Shown here: positions 1 to 8,523 of the stretch, one piece after another
Numbering within the stretch: the stretch's first letter is position 1
Layout of the letters: every line of letters starts with the position of its first letter
NCBI RefSeq assembly: GCF_014268595.2
Contig: NZ_CP077091.1
Location: forward strand, 3,622,001-3,686,000
Length of the DNA: 64,000 bases
From: Pseudomonas hamedanensis
GTDB lineage: Bacteria > Pseudomonadota > Gammaproteobacteria > Pseudomonadales > Pseudomonadaceae
Reading direction: 5' to 3'
Translations under genes and position numbers: made by a program
Notes under the pieces: generated by a model
The model's database searches: none
Seen by the model: the letters and a program-made list of their open reading frames with translations, nothing else
Told to the model about the DNA's origin: nothing

Positions 1-1
1 A

Positions 2-1396
2 ACCTATCTGGCCTGGCGCAAGGAACTCCACGCCTGGATCGATGACAGCAGCCTGTCACCGAAAGACATTGCTCGCGGGCACTTCGTCATCAACCTGATG
101 ACCGAAGCCATGGCCCCGACCAATACCGCCGCCAACCCGGCAGCGGTCAAACGCTTCTTCGAAACCGGCGGTAAAAGCCTGCTCGACGGCCTCTCGCATC
201 TGGCCAAGGATCTGGTGCATAACGGCGGCATGCCGAGCCAGGTCAACATGGGCGCGTTCGAGGTCGGCAAGAGCCTGGGCGTGACCGAAGGCGCGGTGGT
301 GTTTCGCAACGACGTGCTGGAACTGATCCAGTACCGACCGATCACCGAGCAGGTCCACGAGCGACCGCTGCTCGTGGTGCCGCCGCAGATCAACAAGTTT
401 TACGTTTTCGACCTGAGCCCGGACAAGAGCCTGGCGCGCTTCTGCCTGCGCAACAACGTGCCGACGTTTATCGTCAGTTGGCGCAATCCGACCAAGGCCC
501 AGCGCGAGTGGGGCCTGTCGACCTATATCGAGGCGCTGAAAGAAGCCGTCGACGTAGTCAGCGCAATTACCGGCAGCAAAGACGTGAACATGCTCGGCGC
601 CTGCTCCGGCGGCATCACCTGCACCGCCCTGCTCGGCCACTACGCGGCGCTGGGCGAAAACAAGGTCAATGCCCTTACGTTGCTGGTCAGTGTGCTCGAC
701 ACGACGCTGGACAGCGATGTCGCGCTGTTTGTCGATGAGCAAACTCTGGAGACCGCCAAGCGCCACTCCTATCAAGCCGGCGTGCTCGAAGGCAAGGACA
801 TGGCCAAGGTCTTCGCCTGGATGCGCCCCAACGACCTGATCTGGAATTACTGGGTCAACAACTACCTGCTCGGCAACGAACCGCCGGTCTTCGACATCCT
901 GTTCTGGAACAACGACACCACGCGCCTGCCGGCGGCATTCCATGGCGACCTGATCGAGATGTTCAAAAACAACCCACTGATTCGCCCCAACGCACTGGAA
1001 GTGTGCGGCACGCCGATCGACCTCAAGCAGGTCACTGCCGACATCTTCTCGCTGGCCGGCACCAACGATCACATCACGCCGTGGAAGTCCTGCTACAAGT
1101 CGGCGCAGCTGTTTGGCGGAAAAGTTGAATTTGTGCTGTCGAGCAGCGGCCATATCCAGAGCATTCTCAACCCGCCGGGCAATCCGAAATCGCGCTACAT
1201 GACCGGCGAAGAAATGGCCGCGACGGCCGATGACTGGCAGGAGAATTCGACCAAACACACCGACTCCTGGTGGCTGCACTGGCAAGCCTGGCTGGCCGAA
1301 CGCTCGGGCAACCTGAAAAAGGCCCCGACGAAACTGGGCAACAAGGCGTACCCGGCGGGCGAGGCTGCGCCGGGCACTTATGTACATGAGCGGTAA
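2..1396 (+). CDS. phaC1: class II poly(3-hydroxyalkanoate) synthase 1, 5' end missing
   Basis: PHA synthase that polymerises medium-chain (R)-3-hydroxyacyl-CoA on the surface of PHA granules. The reading frame is open from the first bases of the window, so the N-terminal ~95 residues of the ~560-residue family length lie outside; 464 residues are visible. The lipase-like box GACSGG carries the nucleophilic Cys, and the Asp of GTNDHITPW and the His of SSGHIQS complete the Cys-Asp-His triad. The visible part is closely similar to phaC2 at 2614 over its whole length. Being upstream of phaZ, it is phaC1 in the standard Pseudomonas phaC1-Z-C2-D order. The stop is followed by a 223-bp gap with a REP-type repeat before phaZ. 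Confidence 0.97.
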   Translation, partial: TYLAWRKELHAWIDDSSLSPKDIARGHFVINLMTEAMAPTNTAANPAAVKRFFETGGKSLLDGLSHLAKDLVHNGGMPSQVNMGAFEVGKSLGVTEGAVVFRNDVLELIQYRPITEQVHERPLLVVPPQINKFYVFDLSPDKSLARFCLRNNVPTFIVSWRNPTKAQREWGLSTYIEALKEAVDVVSAITGSKDVNMLGACSGGITCTALLGHYAALGENKVNALTLLVSVLDTTLDSDVALFVDEQTLETAKRHSYQAGVLEGKDMAKVFAWMRPNDLIWNYWVNNYLLGNEPPVFDILFWNNDTTRLPAAFHGDLIEMFKNNPLIRPNALEVCGTPIDLKQVTADIFSLAGTNDHITPWKSCYKSAQLFGGKVEFVLSSSGHIQSILNPPGNPKSRYMTGEEMAATADDWQENSTKHTDSWWLHWQAWLAERSGNLKKAPTKLGNKAYPAGEAAPGTYVHER

Positions 1397-1433
1397 CTGA
1401 CACCACCCAGCCCCCCTTGGTGGGCGCGGCCGT

Positions 1434-1567
1434 TGTGGCGAGGGGATTTATCCCCGTTCGGCTGCGAAGCAGTCGTGAATCGAGCAGCCGCGATGTGTCT
1501 GAAAAATCGCGGTTTCAGATTTTGGGGTCGCTTCGCAACCCAACGGGGATAAATCCCCTCGCCACAA
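1434..1567. repeat. REP-type inverted repeat, TGGCGAGGGGATTTATCCCC family
   Basis: Long imperfect palindrome. The left arm begins TTGTGGCGAGGGGATTTATC and the right arm ends with its complement, enclosing a variable centre. Two further copies of this family are at 31303-31434 and 37926-38029. It sits between phaC1 and phaZ, which are otherwise expected to be co-transcribed, so it could influence phaC1/phaZ mRNA stability or read-through (inference). Confidence 0.85.
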
Positions 1568-1619
1568 GGCTCGTTCCTACAAGGATACGGGTGGACTTGA
1601 AATCTACAGGGCCTGACGC

Positions 1620-2474
1620 ATGCCGCAACCGTTCATATTCCGCACCGTCGATCTGGATGGCCAGACCCTCCGCACGGCGGTACGCCCGGGCAAGCCGCAC
1701 TTGACGCCCTTGCTGATTTTCAACGGCATCGGCGCCAACCTGGAGCTGGTGTTTCCGTTTGTCGCGGCGCTGGACCCGGATCTGGAAGTGATCGCCTTCG
1801 ACGTGCCCGGGGTCGGCGGATCGTCGACGCCGAATCGGCCGTATCGTTTTCCCGGGCTGGCCAAGCTGACGGCACGCATGCTCGACTACCTCGATTATGG
1901 CCAGGTCAACGTGATCGGTGTGTCGTGGGGCGGCGCGCTGGCGCAGCAGTTTGCCTACGACTACCCCGAGCGCTGCAAGAAACTGGTGTTGGCCGCGACT
2001 GCCGCCGGCGCGGTGATGGTGCCGGGCAAGCCGAAGGTGCTGTGGATGATGGCGAGTCCGCGGCGCTATATCCAACCGTCCCACGTGATCCGCATCGCGC
2101 CGTTGATCTACGGCGGCTCGTTCCGCCGCGATCCGACCCTGGCGGCCAGCCACGCGGCAAAAGTGCGCTCGGCGGGCAAGCTCGGTTACTACTGGCAACT
2201 GTTCGCAGGCCTGGGCTGGACCAGCATCCACTGGCTGCACAAGATCCATCAGCCGACGCTGGTGCTGGCCGGCGATGACGATCCGCTGATTCCGCTGATC
2301 AACATGCGCTTGCTTGCCTGGCGCATTCCCAATGCGCAATTGCACGTCATCGACGACGGTCACTTGTTCCTGATCACCCGCGCCGAAGCAGTGGCGCCGA
2401 TCATCATGAAATTTCTCCAGGAGGAGCGGCAGCGCGCCGTGATGCACCCGCATCCGACATCGCTGGGCGGATAA
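1620..2474 (+). CDS. phaZ: intracellular mcl-PHA depolymerase
   Basis: Alpha/beta-hydrolase of 284 residues that degrades stored medium-chain-length PHA to 3-hydroxy acids at the granule surface. The lipase box GVSWGG places the nucleophile at Ser102. Asp221 (in AGDDDP) and His248 (in DDGHLF) complete a Ser-Asp-His triad at the positions expected for the Pseudomonas PhaZ family. The oxyanion-region motif FNGIGAN is near residue 34. It starts with ATG preceded by a weak CAGGG. It lies between the two synthase genes, so synthesis and mobilisation are encoded together. Confidence 0.96.
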   Translation: MPQPFIFRTVDLDGQTLRTAVRPGKPHLTPLLIFNGIGANLELVFPFVAALDPDLEVIAFDVPGVGGSSTPNRPYRFPGLAKLTARMLDYLDYGQVNVIGVSWGGALAQQFAYDYPERCKKLVLAATAAGAVMVPGKPKVLWMMASPRRYIQPSHVIRIAPLIYGGSFRRDPTLAASHAAKVRSAGKLGYYWQLFAGLGWTSIHWLHKIHQPTLVLAGDDDPLIPLINMRLLAWRIPNAQLHVIDDGHLFLITRAEAVAPIIMKFLQEERQRAVMHPHPTSLGG

Positions 2475-2513
2475 CCGCTGCGGCAGGCTTTATGCAGGAC
2501 GTTTTACACGTCA

Positions 2514-2532
2514 GCGCGGCAGGACGCCGCGC
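2514..2532. other. GC-rich hairpin between phaZ and phaC2
   Basis: GCGCGGC and GCCGCGC form a perfect 7-bp stem around a 5-nt loop in the 139-bp phaZ-phaC2 gap. There is no T-run after it, so it does not look like an intrinsic terminator. An mRNA stability or attenuation element is possible but not shown by the sequence. Confidence 0.4.
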
Positions 2533-2613
2533 AGGCAGCAACCCGCAACAGCGTCTATGGTGTTCTGGTTCGGCGCGTTTGTTTTTGGCCTGAAGACGAA
2601 GGAGTGTTGAGTC

Positions 2614-4296
2614 ATGCGTGACAAACCAGCGACGGGCGTGGTGCCCAGCCCCGCCGTGTTCATCAACGCACAAAGTGCGATCGCCGGCCTGCGCGGTCGG
2701 GATCTGCTCTCGACTTTGCGCAGCGTTGCCGCCCATGGCCTGCGCAACCCGGTCCACAGCGCCAGGCATGCGCTGAAACTCGGCGGCCAACTGGGCCGCG
2801 TGCTGCTCGGCGAAACCTTGCACCCGACCAACCCGAACGACAGCCGCTTTGCCGATCCGGCCTGGAGCCTGAACCCGTTTTACCGGCGCAGCCTGCAAGC
2901 GTATCTGGCCTGGCAGAAGCAAGTGAAAAGCTGGATCGACGACAGCGACATGAACCCTGACGACCGTGCCCGCGCGCACTTCGCCTTCACGCTGCTCAAC
3001 GATGCCGTCGCGCCGTCCAACACACTGCTCAACCCATTGGCGGTCAAGGAGCTGTTCAATTCAGGCGGCCACAGCCTGGTCCGTGGCCTCAGCCATCTGT
3101 TCGATGACTTGCTGCACAATGATGGTCTGCCGAGGCAGGTGACACGACAGGCTTTCGAGGTCGGCAAAACGGTCGCGACCACCCCCGGGGCGGTGGTGTT
3201 TCGCAACGAACTGCTCGAGCTGATCCAGTACCGGCCGATGAGCGAAAAGCAGTACGCCAAGCCGCTGCTGGTGGTGCCGCCGCAAATCAACAAGTACTAC
3301 ATTTTTGACCTGAGCCCGCATAACAGCTTCGTCCAGTACGCCCTGAAAAACGGTCTGCAGACATTCATGATCAGCTGGCGCAATCCCGATGTGCGACACC
3401 GTGAGTGGGGCCTGTCGAGCTACGTCGAAGCGGTGGAAGAGGCGATGAACATCTGCCGGGCGATTACCGGCGCGCGTGAGGTCAACCTGATGGGCGCCTG
3501 TGCCGGAGGCCTGACCATCGCCGCCCTGCAAGGGCATCTGCAGGCCAAACGACAACTGCGTCGCGTCGCCAGTGCCACTTATCTGGTCAGCCTGCTCGAC
3601 AGCCAGATCGAAACGCCGGCCACGCTGTTTGCCGACGAGCAAACCCTCGAAGCCGCCAAGCGTCGCTCTTACCAGAAGGGCGTGCTCGACGGTCGCGACA
3701 TGGCCAAGGTGTTTGCCTGGATGCGCCCCAACGACCTGATCTGGAGTTATTTCGTCAACAACTACCTGCTGGGCAAAGAGCCGCCGGCCTTCGACATTCT
3801 CTACTGGAACAATGACAACACCCGCCTGCCCGCGGCGTTTCATGGCGATCTGCTGGACTTCTTCAAGCACAACCCACTGACCCATCCGGGTGGCCTGGAG
3901 GTCTGCGGCACACCCATAGATCTGCAGAAGGTCACTGTCGACAGCTTCAGCGTCGCCGGCATGAACGACCACATCACGCCCTGGGACGCGGTGTATCGCT
4001 CGACCCTGCTGCTCGGCGGCGAACGCCGCTTTGTGCTGTCCAACAGCGGCCACGTGCAGAGCATCCTCAACCCGCCGAACAATGCAAAAGCCGCGTACGT
4101 CGAGAACGGCAAGCTGAGCAGCGATCCGCGGGCCTGGTACTACGATGCCAGACACGTTGACGGCAGCTGGTGGCCGCAATGGCTGGAATGGGTACAGCAG
4201 CGCTCGGGCGCGCAACAGGAAACCCGAATGACCCTCGGCAACCCGAACTATCCACCGATGGAGGCTGCGCCCGGCACTTACGTGCATGTGCGCTGA
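2614..4296 (+). CDS. phaC2: class II poly(3-hydroxyalkanoate) synthase 2
   Basis: Full-length 560-residue PHA synthase paralogous to phaC1. The catalytic triad is visible as Cys296 in GACAGG, Asp452 in GMNDHITPW and His480 in NSGHVQS, at the standard class II positions. It starts with ATG, with a good ribosome site (GAAGGAG) about 8 nt upstream. The class II pair PhaC1/PhaC2 uses C6-C14 hydroxyacyl-CoA. The gene is followed after 30 nt by phaD. All catalytic residues are intact, so both synthases are probably active. Confidence 0.97.
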   Translation: MRDKPATGVVPSPAVFINAQSAIAGLRGRDLLSTLRSVAAHGLRNPVHSARHALKLGGQLGRVLLGETLHPTNPNDSRFADPAWSLNPFYRRSLQAYLAWQKQVKSWIDDSDMNPDDRARAHFAFTLLNDAVAPSNTLLNPLAVKELFNSGGHSLVRGLSHLFDDLLHNDGLPRQVTRQAFEVGKTVATTPGAVVFRNELLELIQYRPMSEKQYAKPLLVVPPQINKYYIFDLSPHNSFVQYALKNGLQTFMISWRNPDVRHREWGLSSYVEAVEEAMNICRAITGAREVNLMGACAGGLTIAALQGHLQAKRQLRRVASATYLVSLLDSQIETPATLFADEQTLEAAKRRSYQKGVLDGRDMAKVFAWMRPNDLIWSYFVNNYLLGKEPPAFDILYWNNDNTRLPAAFHGDLLDFFKHNPLTHPGGLEVCGTPIDLQKVTVDSFSVAGMNDHITPWDAVYRSTLLLGGERRFVLSNSGHVQSILNPPNNAKAAYVENGKLSSDPRAWYYDARHVDGSWWPQWLEWVQQRSGAQQETRMTLGNPNYPPMEAAPGTYVHVR

Positions 4297-4326
4297 CGCT
4301 CAAGCGAACTTTTCTAAGAAGACTGG

Positions 4327-4947
4327 ATGAAAACCCGCGACCGGATTCTCGAATGTGCTTTGCAATTGTTCAACGAAAAGGGCGAGCCGAACGTTTCCAC
4401 CATGGAAGTGGCCAACGAAATGGGCATCAGCCCGGGCAACCTCTACTACCACTTCCACGGCAAGGAGCCGCTGATTCTCGGTCTGTTCGAACGCTTTCAG
4501 CTGGAACTGACGCCGTTGCTCGACCCGCCGCCGGAGGTAGAACTGGCGCCGGAGGATTACTGGCTGTTTCTGCATTTGATCGTCGAGCGGCTGGCGCAGT
4601 ACCGCTTCCTGTTTCAGGACCTGTCAAACCTCGCCGGACGCTTGCCGAAACTGGCCAAGGGCATCCGCCATTTGCTCAATGCGTTGAAGAGGACGCTGGC
4701 GTCGTTGCTGGCAAGGTTGAAGGCTTCCGGGCAGTTGGTCAGCGATACTCAGGCATTGGGGCAACTGGTCGAGCAGATCACGTTGACGCTGCTGTTCTCC
4801 CTGGACTACCAGCGAATTCTCGATCGTGCGGGGGAAGTCAGGCTGGTGGTGTACCAGATCATGATGCTGGTGGCGCCGCATCTATTGCCGCCGGTCAAGG
4901 TAGCGACTGAGCGGATGGCGCTGCAATATCTTGAGGATCACGACTGA
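4327..4947 (+). CDS. phaD: TetR-family regulator of PHA genes
   Basis: A 206-residue TetR-type protein. The N-terminal helix-turn-helix is seen around residues 20-50 (TMEVANEMGISPGNLYYHF); the rest is the helical ligand-binding part. In pseudomonads PhaD activates the phaC1 and phaI promoters. Its position directly after phaC2 and convergent to phaF is the conserved arrangement. It starts at ATG 30 nt after the phaC2 stop, so it is probably co-transcribed. Confidence 0.93.
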   Translation: MKTRDRILECALQLFNEKGEPNVSTMEVANEMGISPGNLYYHFHGKEPLILGLFERFQLELTPLLDPPPEVELAPEDYWLFLHLIVERLAQYRFLFQDLSNLAGRLPKLAKGIRHLLNALKRTLASLLARLKASGQLVSDTQALGQLVEQITLTLLFSLDYQRILDRAGEVRLVVYQIMMLVAPHLLPPVKVATERMALQYLEDHD

Positions 4948-4975
4948 ACGGTACTACGTTGCGATGATTATCCAA

Positions 4976-5065
4976 TGTGGGAGCGAGCTTGCTCGCGAAT
5001 GCGGTATGTCATCGGGCAACTCAATTGCCTGAACGGACGCCTTCGCGAGCAAGCTCGCTCCCACA
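4976..5065. repeat. REPIN, GTGGGAGCGAGCTTGCTCGC family
   Basis: Two inverted REP arms (TGTGGGAGCGAGCTTGCTCG and complement) around a short centre. This is the most common repeat family in the window; related copies are at 15411, 25832, 35767, 44018 and 51800. It lies just downstream of phaD and upstream of the phaD/phaF terminator. Confidence 0.88.
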
Positions 5066-5093
5066 GGGATTTGCGGTGATAGTGAGATGCACG

Positions 5094-5131
5094 AAAAACG
5101 CCCGACCTTCACAGGCCGGGCGTTTTGTTTT
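5094..5131. terminator. bidirectional intrinsic terminator between phaD and phaF
   Basis: AAAACGCCCG and CGGGCGTTTT form a strong GC stem with an A-run on the left and a T-run on the right, so it can terminate both the + strand phaC1-Z-C2-D transcript and the - strand phaI-F transcript. Confidence 0.9.
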
Positions 5132-5140
5132 GCCCTGAAG

Positions 5141-6046
5141 TCAGGACTGACTGGTTGGCGTCGACGGTGTCGAAGTTGCAGTCGGGGTAGCCGCCGGGGT
5201 CGGAGCCGAAACGGAGTTCGACGCGCTGGCCGCCGCTGTCGGAGCAGCCGATGGCGTGGCGGTCGGTTTCGGCGCAGCGGTTTTCGGCGCGGCCGGCTTT
5301 TTCACAGCAGGTTTTTTCGCCGCAGCCGCTTTCGCTGCAGGCTTCGCAGCAGGCTTGGCGGCCGCGGTTTTCACTGCTGGCTTGGCCGCTGGTTTCGCTG
5401 CAGTTTTAGCCGCAGGTTTAGCGACCGGTTTCGCAGCGGTTTTGGCTGCGGCCGGTTTGGCTGCAGCCTTGACCGCAGGCTTGGCAGCGGCAGTTTTGGC
5501 CGCCGGCTTGGCCGCCACTTTCACAGCAGGTTTAGCCACCGCTTTGGCCAACGGCTTGACTGCGGTTTTCACCGCAGGTTTGACCGCTGCCGTTTTGGTG
5601 GCCGGTTTTGCCGCAGCGGTTTTCGCCGCCACAGGTTGCGCTTTCAGACCGGTGAGTTTTTCGATCTGTCTGGTCAGCGTGTCGACCTTGGCATTGAGTG
5701 CCTTGACCTCGTTGCGGCTCGGTACGCCAAGGCGTGAGATCGCGCTGTTCAGGCGCTTGTCGAAAGCCCCCTCCAGCTCGTCCCACTTGCCCAGGGCGCG
5801 GTCTTTCACGCCGCTGATGCGCGACTTGGCCGATGTCGTCGAGTCCTCGACTTTCTTGCCGACGGCGGACTTGGTGAGCTTCTCGGCTTTCTCGCCGTCT
5901 TTGACCAATGCATCGAAGAGCTTGGTGCCGTCAGAGTCGATCTTCGAGTACACGCCTAAACCCGCCAGCCAGATTTTTCGGGAGTAGTCTTCGACCTTCC
6001 CGATCCACGAGCTGCCTTCTTTATCGGTGTTCTTTTTACCAGCCAT
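5141..6046 (-). CDS. phaF: PHA granule phasin with histone H1-like tail
   Basis: A 301-residue protein. The N-terminal ~135 residues are a phasin domain (KIWLAGLGVYSK near residue 24, paralogous to PhaI), ending in a coiled-coil-like stretch at 110-135. Residues ~138-265 are Lys/Ala/Pro-rich AAKPA-type repeats, and the last ~35 residues are Ser/Thr/Pro/Ala-rich. PhaF coats PHA granules and its basic tail binds nucleoid DNA, distributing granules at cell division. It starts with ATG preceded by AAGGAG, which abuts the phaI stop codon, indicating translation from a shared phaI-phaF mRNA. Confidence 0.95.
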   Translation of the reverse strand: MAGKKNTDKEGSSWIGKVEDYSRKIWLAGLGVYSKIDSDGTKLFDALVKDGEKAEKLTKSAVGKKVEDSTTSAKSRISGVKDRALGKWDELEGAFDKRLNSAISRLGVPSRNEVKALNAKVDTLTRQIEKLTGLKAQPVAAKTAAAKPATKTAAVKPAVKTAVKPLAKAVAKPAVKVAAKPAAKTAAAKPAVKAAAKPAAAKTAAKPVAKPAAKTAAKPAAKPAVKTAAAKPAAKPAAKAAAAKKPAVKKPAAPKTAAPKPTATPSAAPTAAASASNSVSAPTPAATPTATSTPSTPTSQS

Positions 6047-6056
6047 CCCGTTCTCC

Positions 6057-6479
6057 TTAAGATTTACGCGCGACGCGTTCGAGCAATGCCGTCAGCTCAT
6101 CGAGCTTAGCAGAGAGTGTCTCAACGTCATGTTTAGACGGAATGCCGATACGATTCAAGGCGCTTGCCACACGGTTGTCGAAGGCCTTCTCGACCTTGTC
6201 CAGTTGCACCTCGACGCGACCTTTGAACGAACTGACCTGAGTGGCGGCTTCATCGATCTCGGCATTGGCTGCGACGAGTTTTTCGGTAACGGCTTTTTTG
6301 CCTTTCTTTTCAACCGCTTGACCGGCCTTGATCAGCTCCTGAAAGTACTCGCTGCCCTCTTGCCCGACCTTGGCGTAGGCCCCCAGGCCTGCCAGCCAGA
6401 TCTTGCGGGCATAGGATTTGACGTCGCTTACAGTGGAGGTCGGAGCGTCGATTTTTTTCTTCAGAATAACTTTGGCCAT
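6057..6479 (-). CDS. phaI: PHA granule phasin
   Basis: A 140-residue phasin with the KIWLAGLGAYAKVGQEG motif near residue 25 shared with PhaF, and a C-terminal leucine-rich coiled coil (ETLSAKLDELTALLERVA). It covers granule surfaces and is first gene of the phaI-phaF pair. The start chosen is the ATG giving MAKVILKK, with GAGG 6 nt upstream. A longer frame to 6539 adds residues with no ribosome site and no family similarity. Confidence 0.94.
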   Translation of the reverse strand: MAKVILKKKIDAPTSTVSDVKSYARKIWLAGLGAYAKVGQEGSEYFQELIKAGQAVEKKGKKAVTEKLVAANAEIDEAATQVSSFKGRVEVQLDKVEKAFDNRVASALNRIGIPSKHDVETLSAKLDELTALLERVARKS

Positions 6480-6597
6480 GGTGCACCTCACGCGCAGAAG
6501 GATTGAGGAACTGCCCGCGAACGTGTCGGGCTGAGGCACAAAGTAGGTCGAAAAATTAGAAAAGGCACCCTAACCAGCGGGAGCACCACAAAACAAA

Positions 6598-6687
6598 TGT
6601 AGGAGTGAGCCTGCTCGCGATAGCGGTGTGTCAGTCGACATCATTCTTGACTGATACACCGCTATCGCGAGCAGGCTCACTCCTACA
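6598..6687. repeat. REPIN, TGTAGGAGTGAGCCTGCTCG variant
   Basis: Near-perfect inverted repeat with arms TGTAGGAGTGAGCCTGCTCG and complement. Variant of the main REPIN family; sister copies are at 46665-46753 and 60646-60738. It sits between phaI and the downstream gene on the same strand. Confidence 0.87.
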
Positions 6688-6699
6688 GGGGATCGCGTT

Positions 6700-6975
6700 T
6701 CAGGCGAGGGCTTTGTCGAGGGCTTTCTCGATCTCGGCTTTGATCATGCCGCTCATGGCCGACATCATCAGGCCCAGCTCGACGTCGACCTTGATCGAAT
6801 CGTCCGCCACGTGCACTTCACCTTTCACGCCCGAACGTTTGAGGTTGAGGGTGTCGCCCGACCATTGCGGCTCCAGGCCGTACTGATCTTTCAGCTTTGC
6901 GGCGAGTTTTTCGGCTTTCTCGCGGGCGGCTTCCTTGCCCAGGCTGTGCGCACGCTCAACACTGATTTTGGCCAT
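6700..6975 (-). CDS. polyhydroxyalkanoic acid system family protein
   Basis: A 91-residue acidic/basic small protein (MAKISVERAHSLGKEAAREK...) of the family found near PHA genes and annotated as PHA-system or granule-region protein. Two amphipathic parts are visible: an N-terminal Lys/Ala-rich helix and a C-terminal helix rich in Met/Ala. No catalytic motif is seen. The start is the ATG preceded by AGGAG; an upstream extension lacks family similarity. It is divergent from ubiE. Biochemical role is unknown. Confidence 0.85.
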   Translation of the reverse strand: MAKISVERAHSLGKEAAREKAEKLAAKLKDQYGLEPQWSGDTLNLKRSGVKGEVHVADDSIKVDVELGLMMSAMSGMIKAEIEKALDKALA

Positions 6976-7129
6976 TGGATGACTCCTGATTGATGAGTAT
7001 CTGTCGGTAAATCTTGACCGCGGCTGCGGCAAATCGTCCCGAAGGTCGACCATCTTACCTTTAGCCACTCCAAGACAAAGCATGGCTTGGGGATTAGAAT
7101 GTCGCGCATTCTCTTTTGGTGACAGCGAT

Positions 7130-7900
7130 ATGACTGATCAGCGCAAAGGCAGCGATGCCGAACCCACCACGCACTTCGGTTTCAAAAACGTTCCGGAAAG
7201 CCAGAAAGCGGAAAAAGTCGCTGAGGTTTTCCATTCGGTAGCCGCCAAATACGACCTGATGAACGACCTTCTGTCGGGCGGCATGCACCGTTTGTGGAAG
7301 CGTTTCGCGATCGAACTGTCGGGCGTGCGCAGCGGCAATCGCGTGCTCGACATCGCCGGCGGCACCGGCGACCTGACTCGCAAGTTCTCCCACCTCGTTG
7401 GCCCGACCGGCCAGGTGGTACTCGCCGACATCAACGAATCGATGCTCAAGGTCGGCCGTGACCGCCTGCTCGATCTGGGTGTCGCCGGCAATGTCGAATT
7501 CGTCCAGGCCGACGCGGAAAAACTGCCATTCCCGGACAACCATTTCGACTGCGTGACCATCGCCTTCGGCCTGCGCAACGTGACGCACAAGGAAGACGCC
7601 CTGCGTTCGATGCTGCGCGTACTCAAACCCGGCGGACGTCTGCTGGTGCTGGAATTTTCCAAGCCGACCAACGCGCTGATGTCGAAGGCCTACGACGCCT
7701 ACTCGTTTGCCTTCATGCCGCTGATGGGCAAGCTGATCACCAATGACTCGGAAAGCTATCGCTACCTGGCCGAATCGATCCGCATGCACCCCAATCAGGA
7801 AACCCTGAAGTCGATGATGGTCGACGCCGGTTTCGACCGCGTGACTTATCACAACATGACCGCAGGCATCGTCGCCCTGCACCGTGGCATCAAGCCCTGA
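7130..7900 (+). CDS. ubiE: ubiquinone/menaquinone C-methyltransferase
   Basis: A 256-residue SAM-dependent methyltransferase that methylates the 2-polyprenyl-6-methoxy-benzoquinol ring in ubiquinone synthesis. The SAM-binding motif [12 protein letters not shown] is near residue 72, and the family signatures [17 protein letters not shown] and the C-terminal [13 protein letters not shown] are present. The start is the ATG giving MTDQRKG; an upstream in-frame ATG would add 16 residues that are not conserved. The stop codon overlaps the ATG of ubiJ (TGATG), so it is the first gene of a coupled ubiE-ubiJ-ubiB unit. Confidence 0.97.
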   Translation: MTDQRKGSDAEPTTHFGFKNVPESQKAEKVAEVFHSVAAKYDLMNDLLSGGMHRLWKRFAIELSGVRSGNRVLDIAGGTGDLTRKFSHLVGPTGQVVLADINESMLKVGRDRLLDLGVAGNVEFVQADAEKLPFPDNHFDCVTIAFGLRNVTHKEDALRSMLRVLKPGGRLLVLEFSKPTNALMSKAYDAYSFAFMPLMGKLITNDSESYRYLAESIRMHPNQETLKSMMVDAGFDRVTYHNMTAGIVALHRGIKP

Positions 7901-8523
7901 TGTTGCTTACCGGGCTGCTCGCCAGCGTTGAACTCGGCCTCAACCGGGTGCTGCGTCTCGACAGCACGGCGCTGCCGCGGCTGGCGCACTTGACTGGCAA
8001 AGTGATTGCCGTCGATTGCCGCAGCCCGGCGCTGCAACTGTATATTTTGCCGAGTGACGAAGGTCTGATGCTCGCTTCACAGTGGGCAGCGGACGTCGAT
8101 TGCACCCTGCGGGCGCCCGCCTCCAGCCTGCTGAAACTGGCCTTGAGCAAAGACAAGACCGCGGTGCTGCATGCCCCGGAAGTCGAGCTCGATGGCGACA
8201 GCGGCGTGTTGCTGGAGCTGGCCGGCGTACTGCAGGACCTTGAGCTGGACTGGGAGTACGAACTCTCGCGCTGGCTCGGCCCGGTCGCCACGCCATTGCT
8301 CGGCGGTCATCTGCGCAGCCGCGCACGCTGGTATCGACAAGGATTTGCCAGCCTCAACCAGAACCTCGCCGAATACCTCGCCGAAGAGTCGCGCACCCTG
8401 GTCGGGCAGCGCGAAGCCGAAGCGCGGTTCAGCGAACTGGACCGGATCAAACTCGATCTGGAACGTCTCGAGGCGCGTTTCGAGCGCCTTTCCCGATCCC
8501 TCGACCCAAGCGATAACGCATGA
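7900..8523 (+). CDS. ubiJ: ubiquinone biosynthesis accessory factor UbiJ (SCP2-like)
   Basis: A 207-residue protein. The N-terminal ~120 residues resemble an SCP2 lipid-binding fold, and the C-terminal residues ~165-200 form a predicted coiled coil ([20 protein letters not shown]). UbiJ scaffolds the soluble Ubi enzyme complex and binds lipid intermediates. It is translationally coupled on both sides: one base shared with ubiE's stop, and an ATGA overlap with ubiB. Confidence 0.92.
   Translation: MLLTGLLASVELGLNRVLRLDSTALPRLAHLTGKVIAVDCRSPALQLYILPSDEGLMLASQWAADVDCTLRAPASSLLKLALSKDKTAVLHAPEVELDGDSGVLLELAGVLQDLELDWEYELSRWLGPVATPLLGGHLRSRARWYRQGFASLNQNLAEYLAEESRTLVGQREAEARFSELDRIKLDLERLEARFERLSRSLDPSDNA

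Noticed and set aside
2514..2532. Hairpin after phaZ as a terminator
   Set aside because: Perfect stem but no T-run, and phaC2 is expected to be reachable by read-through in this cluster.
5256..5987. Ala/Gly/Val-rich hydrophobic open frame opposite phaF
   Set aside because: Produced by reverse reading of the AAKPA repeats; not a real membrane protein.
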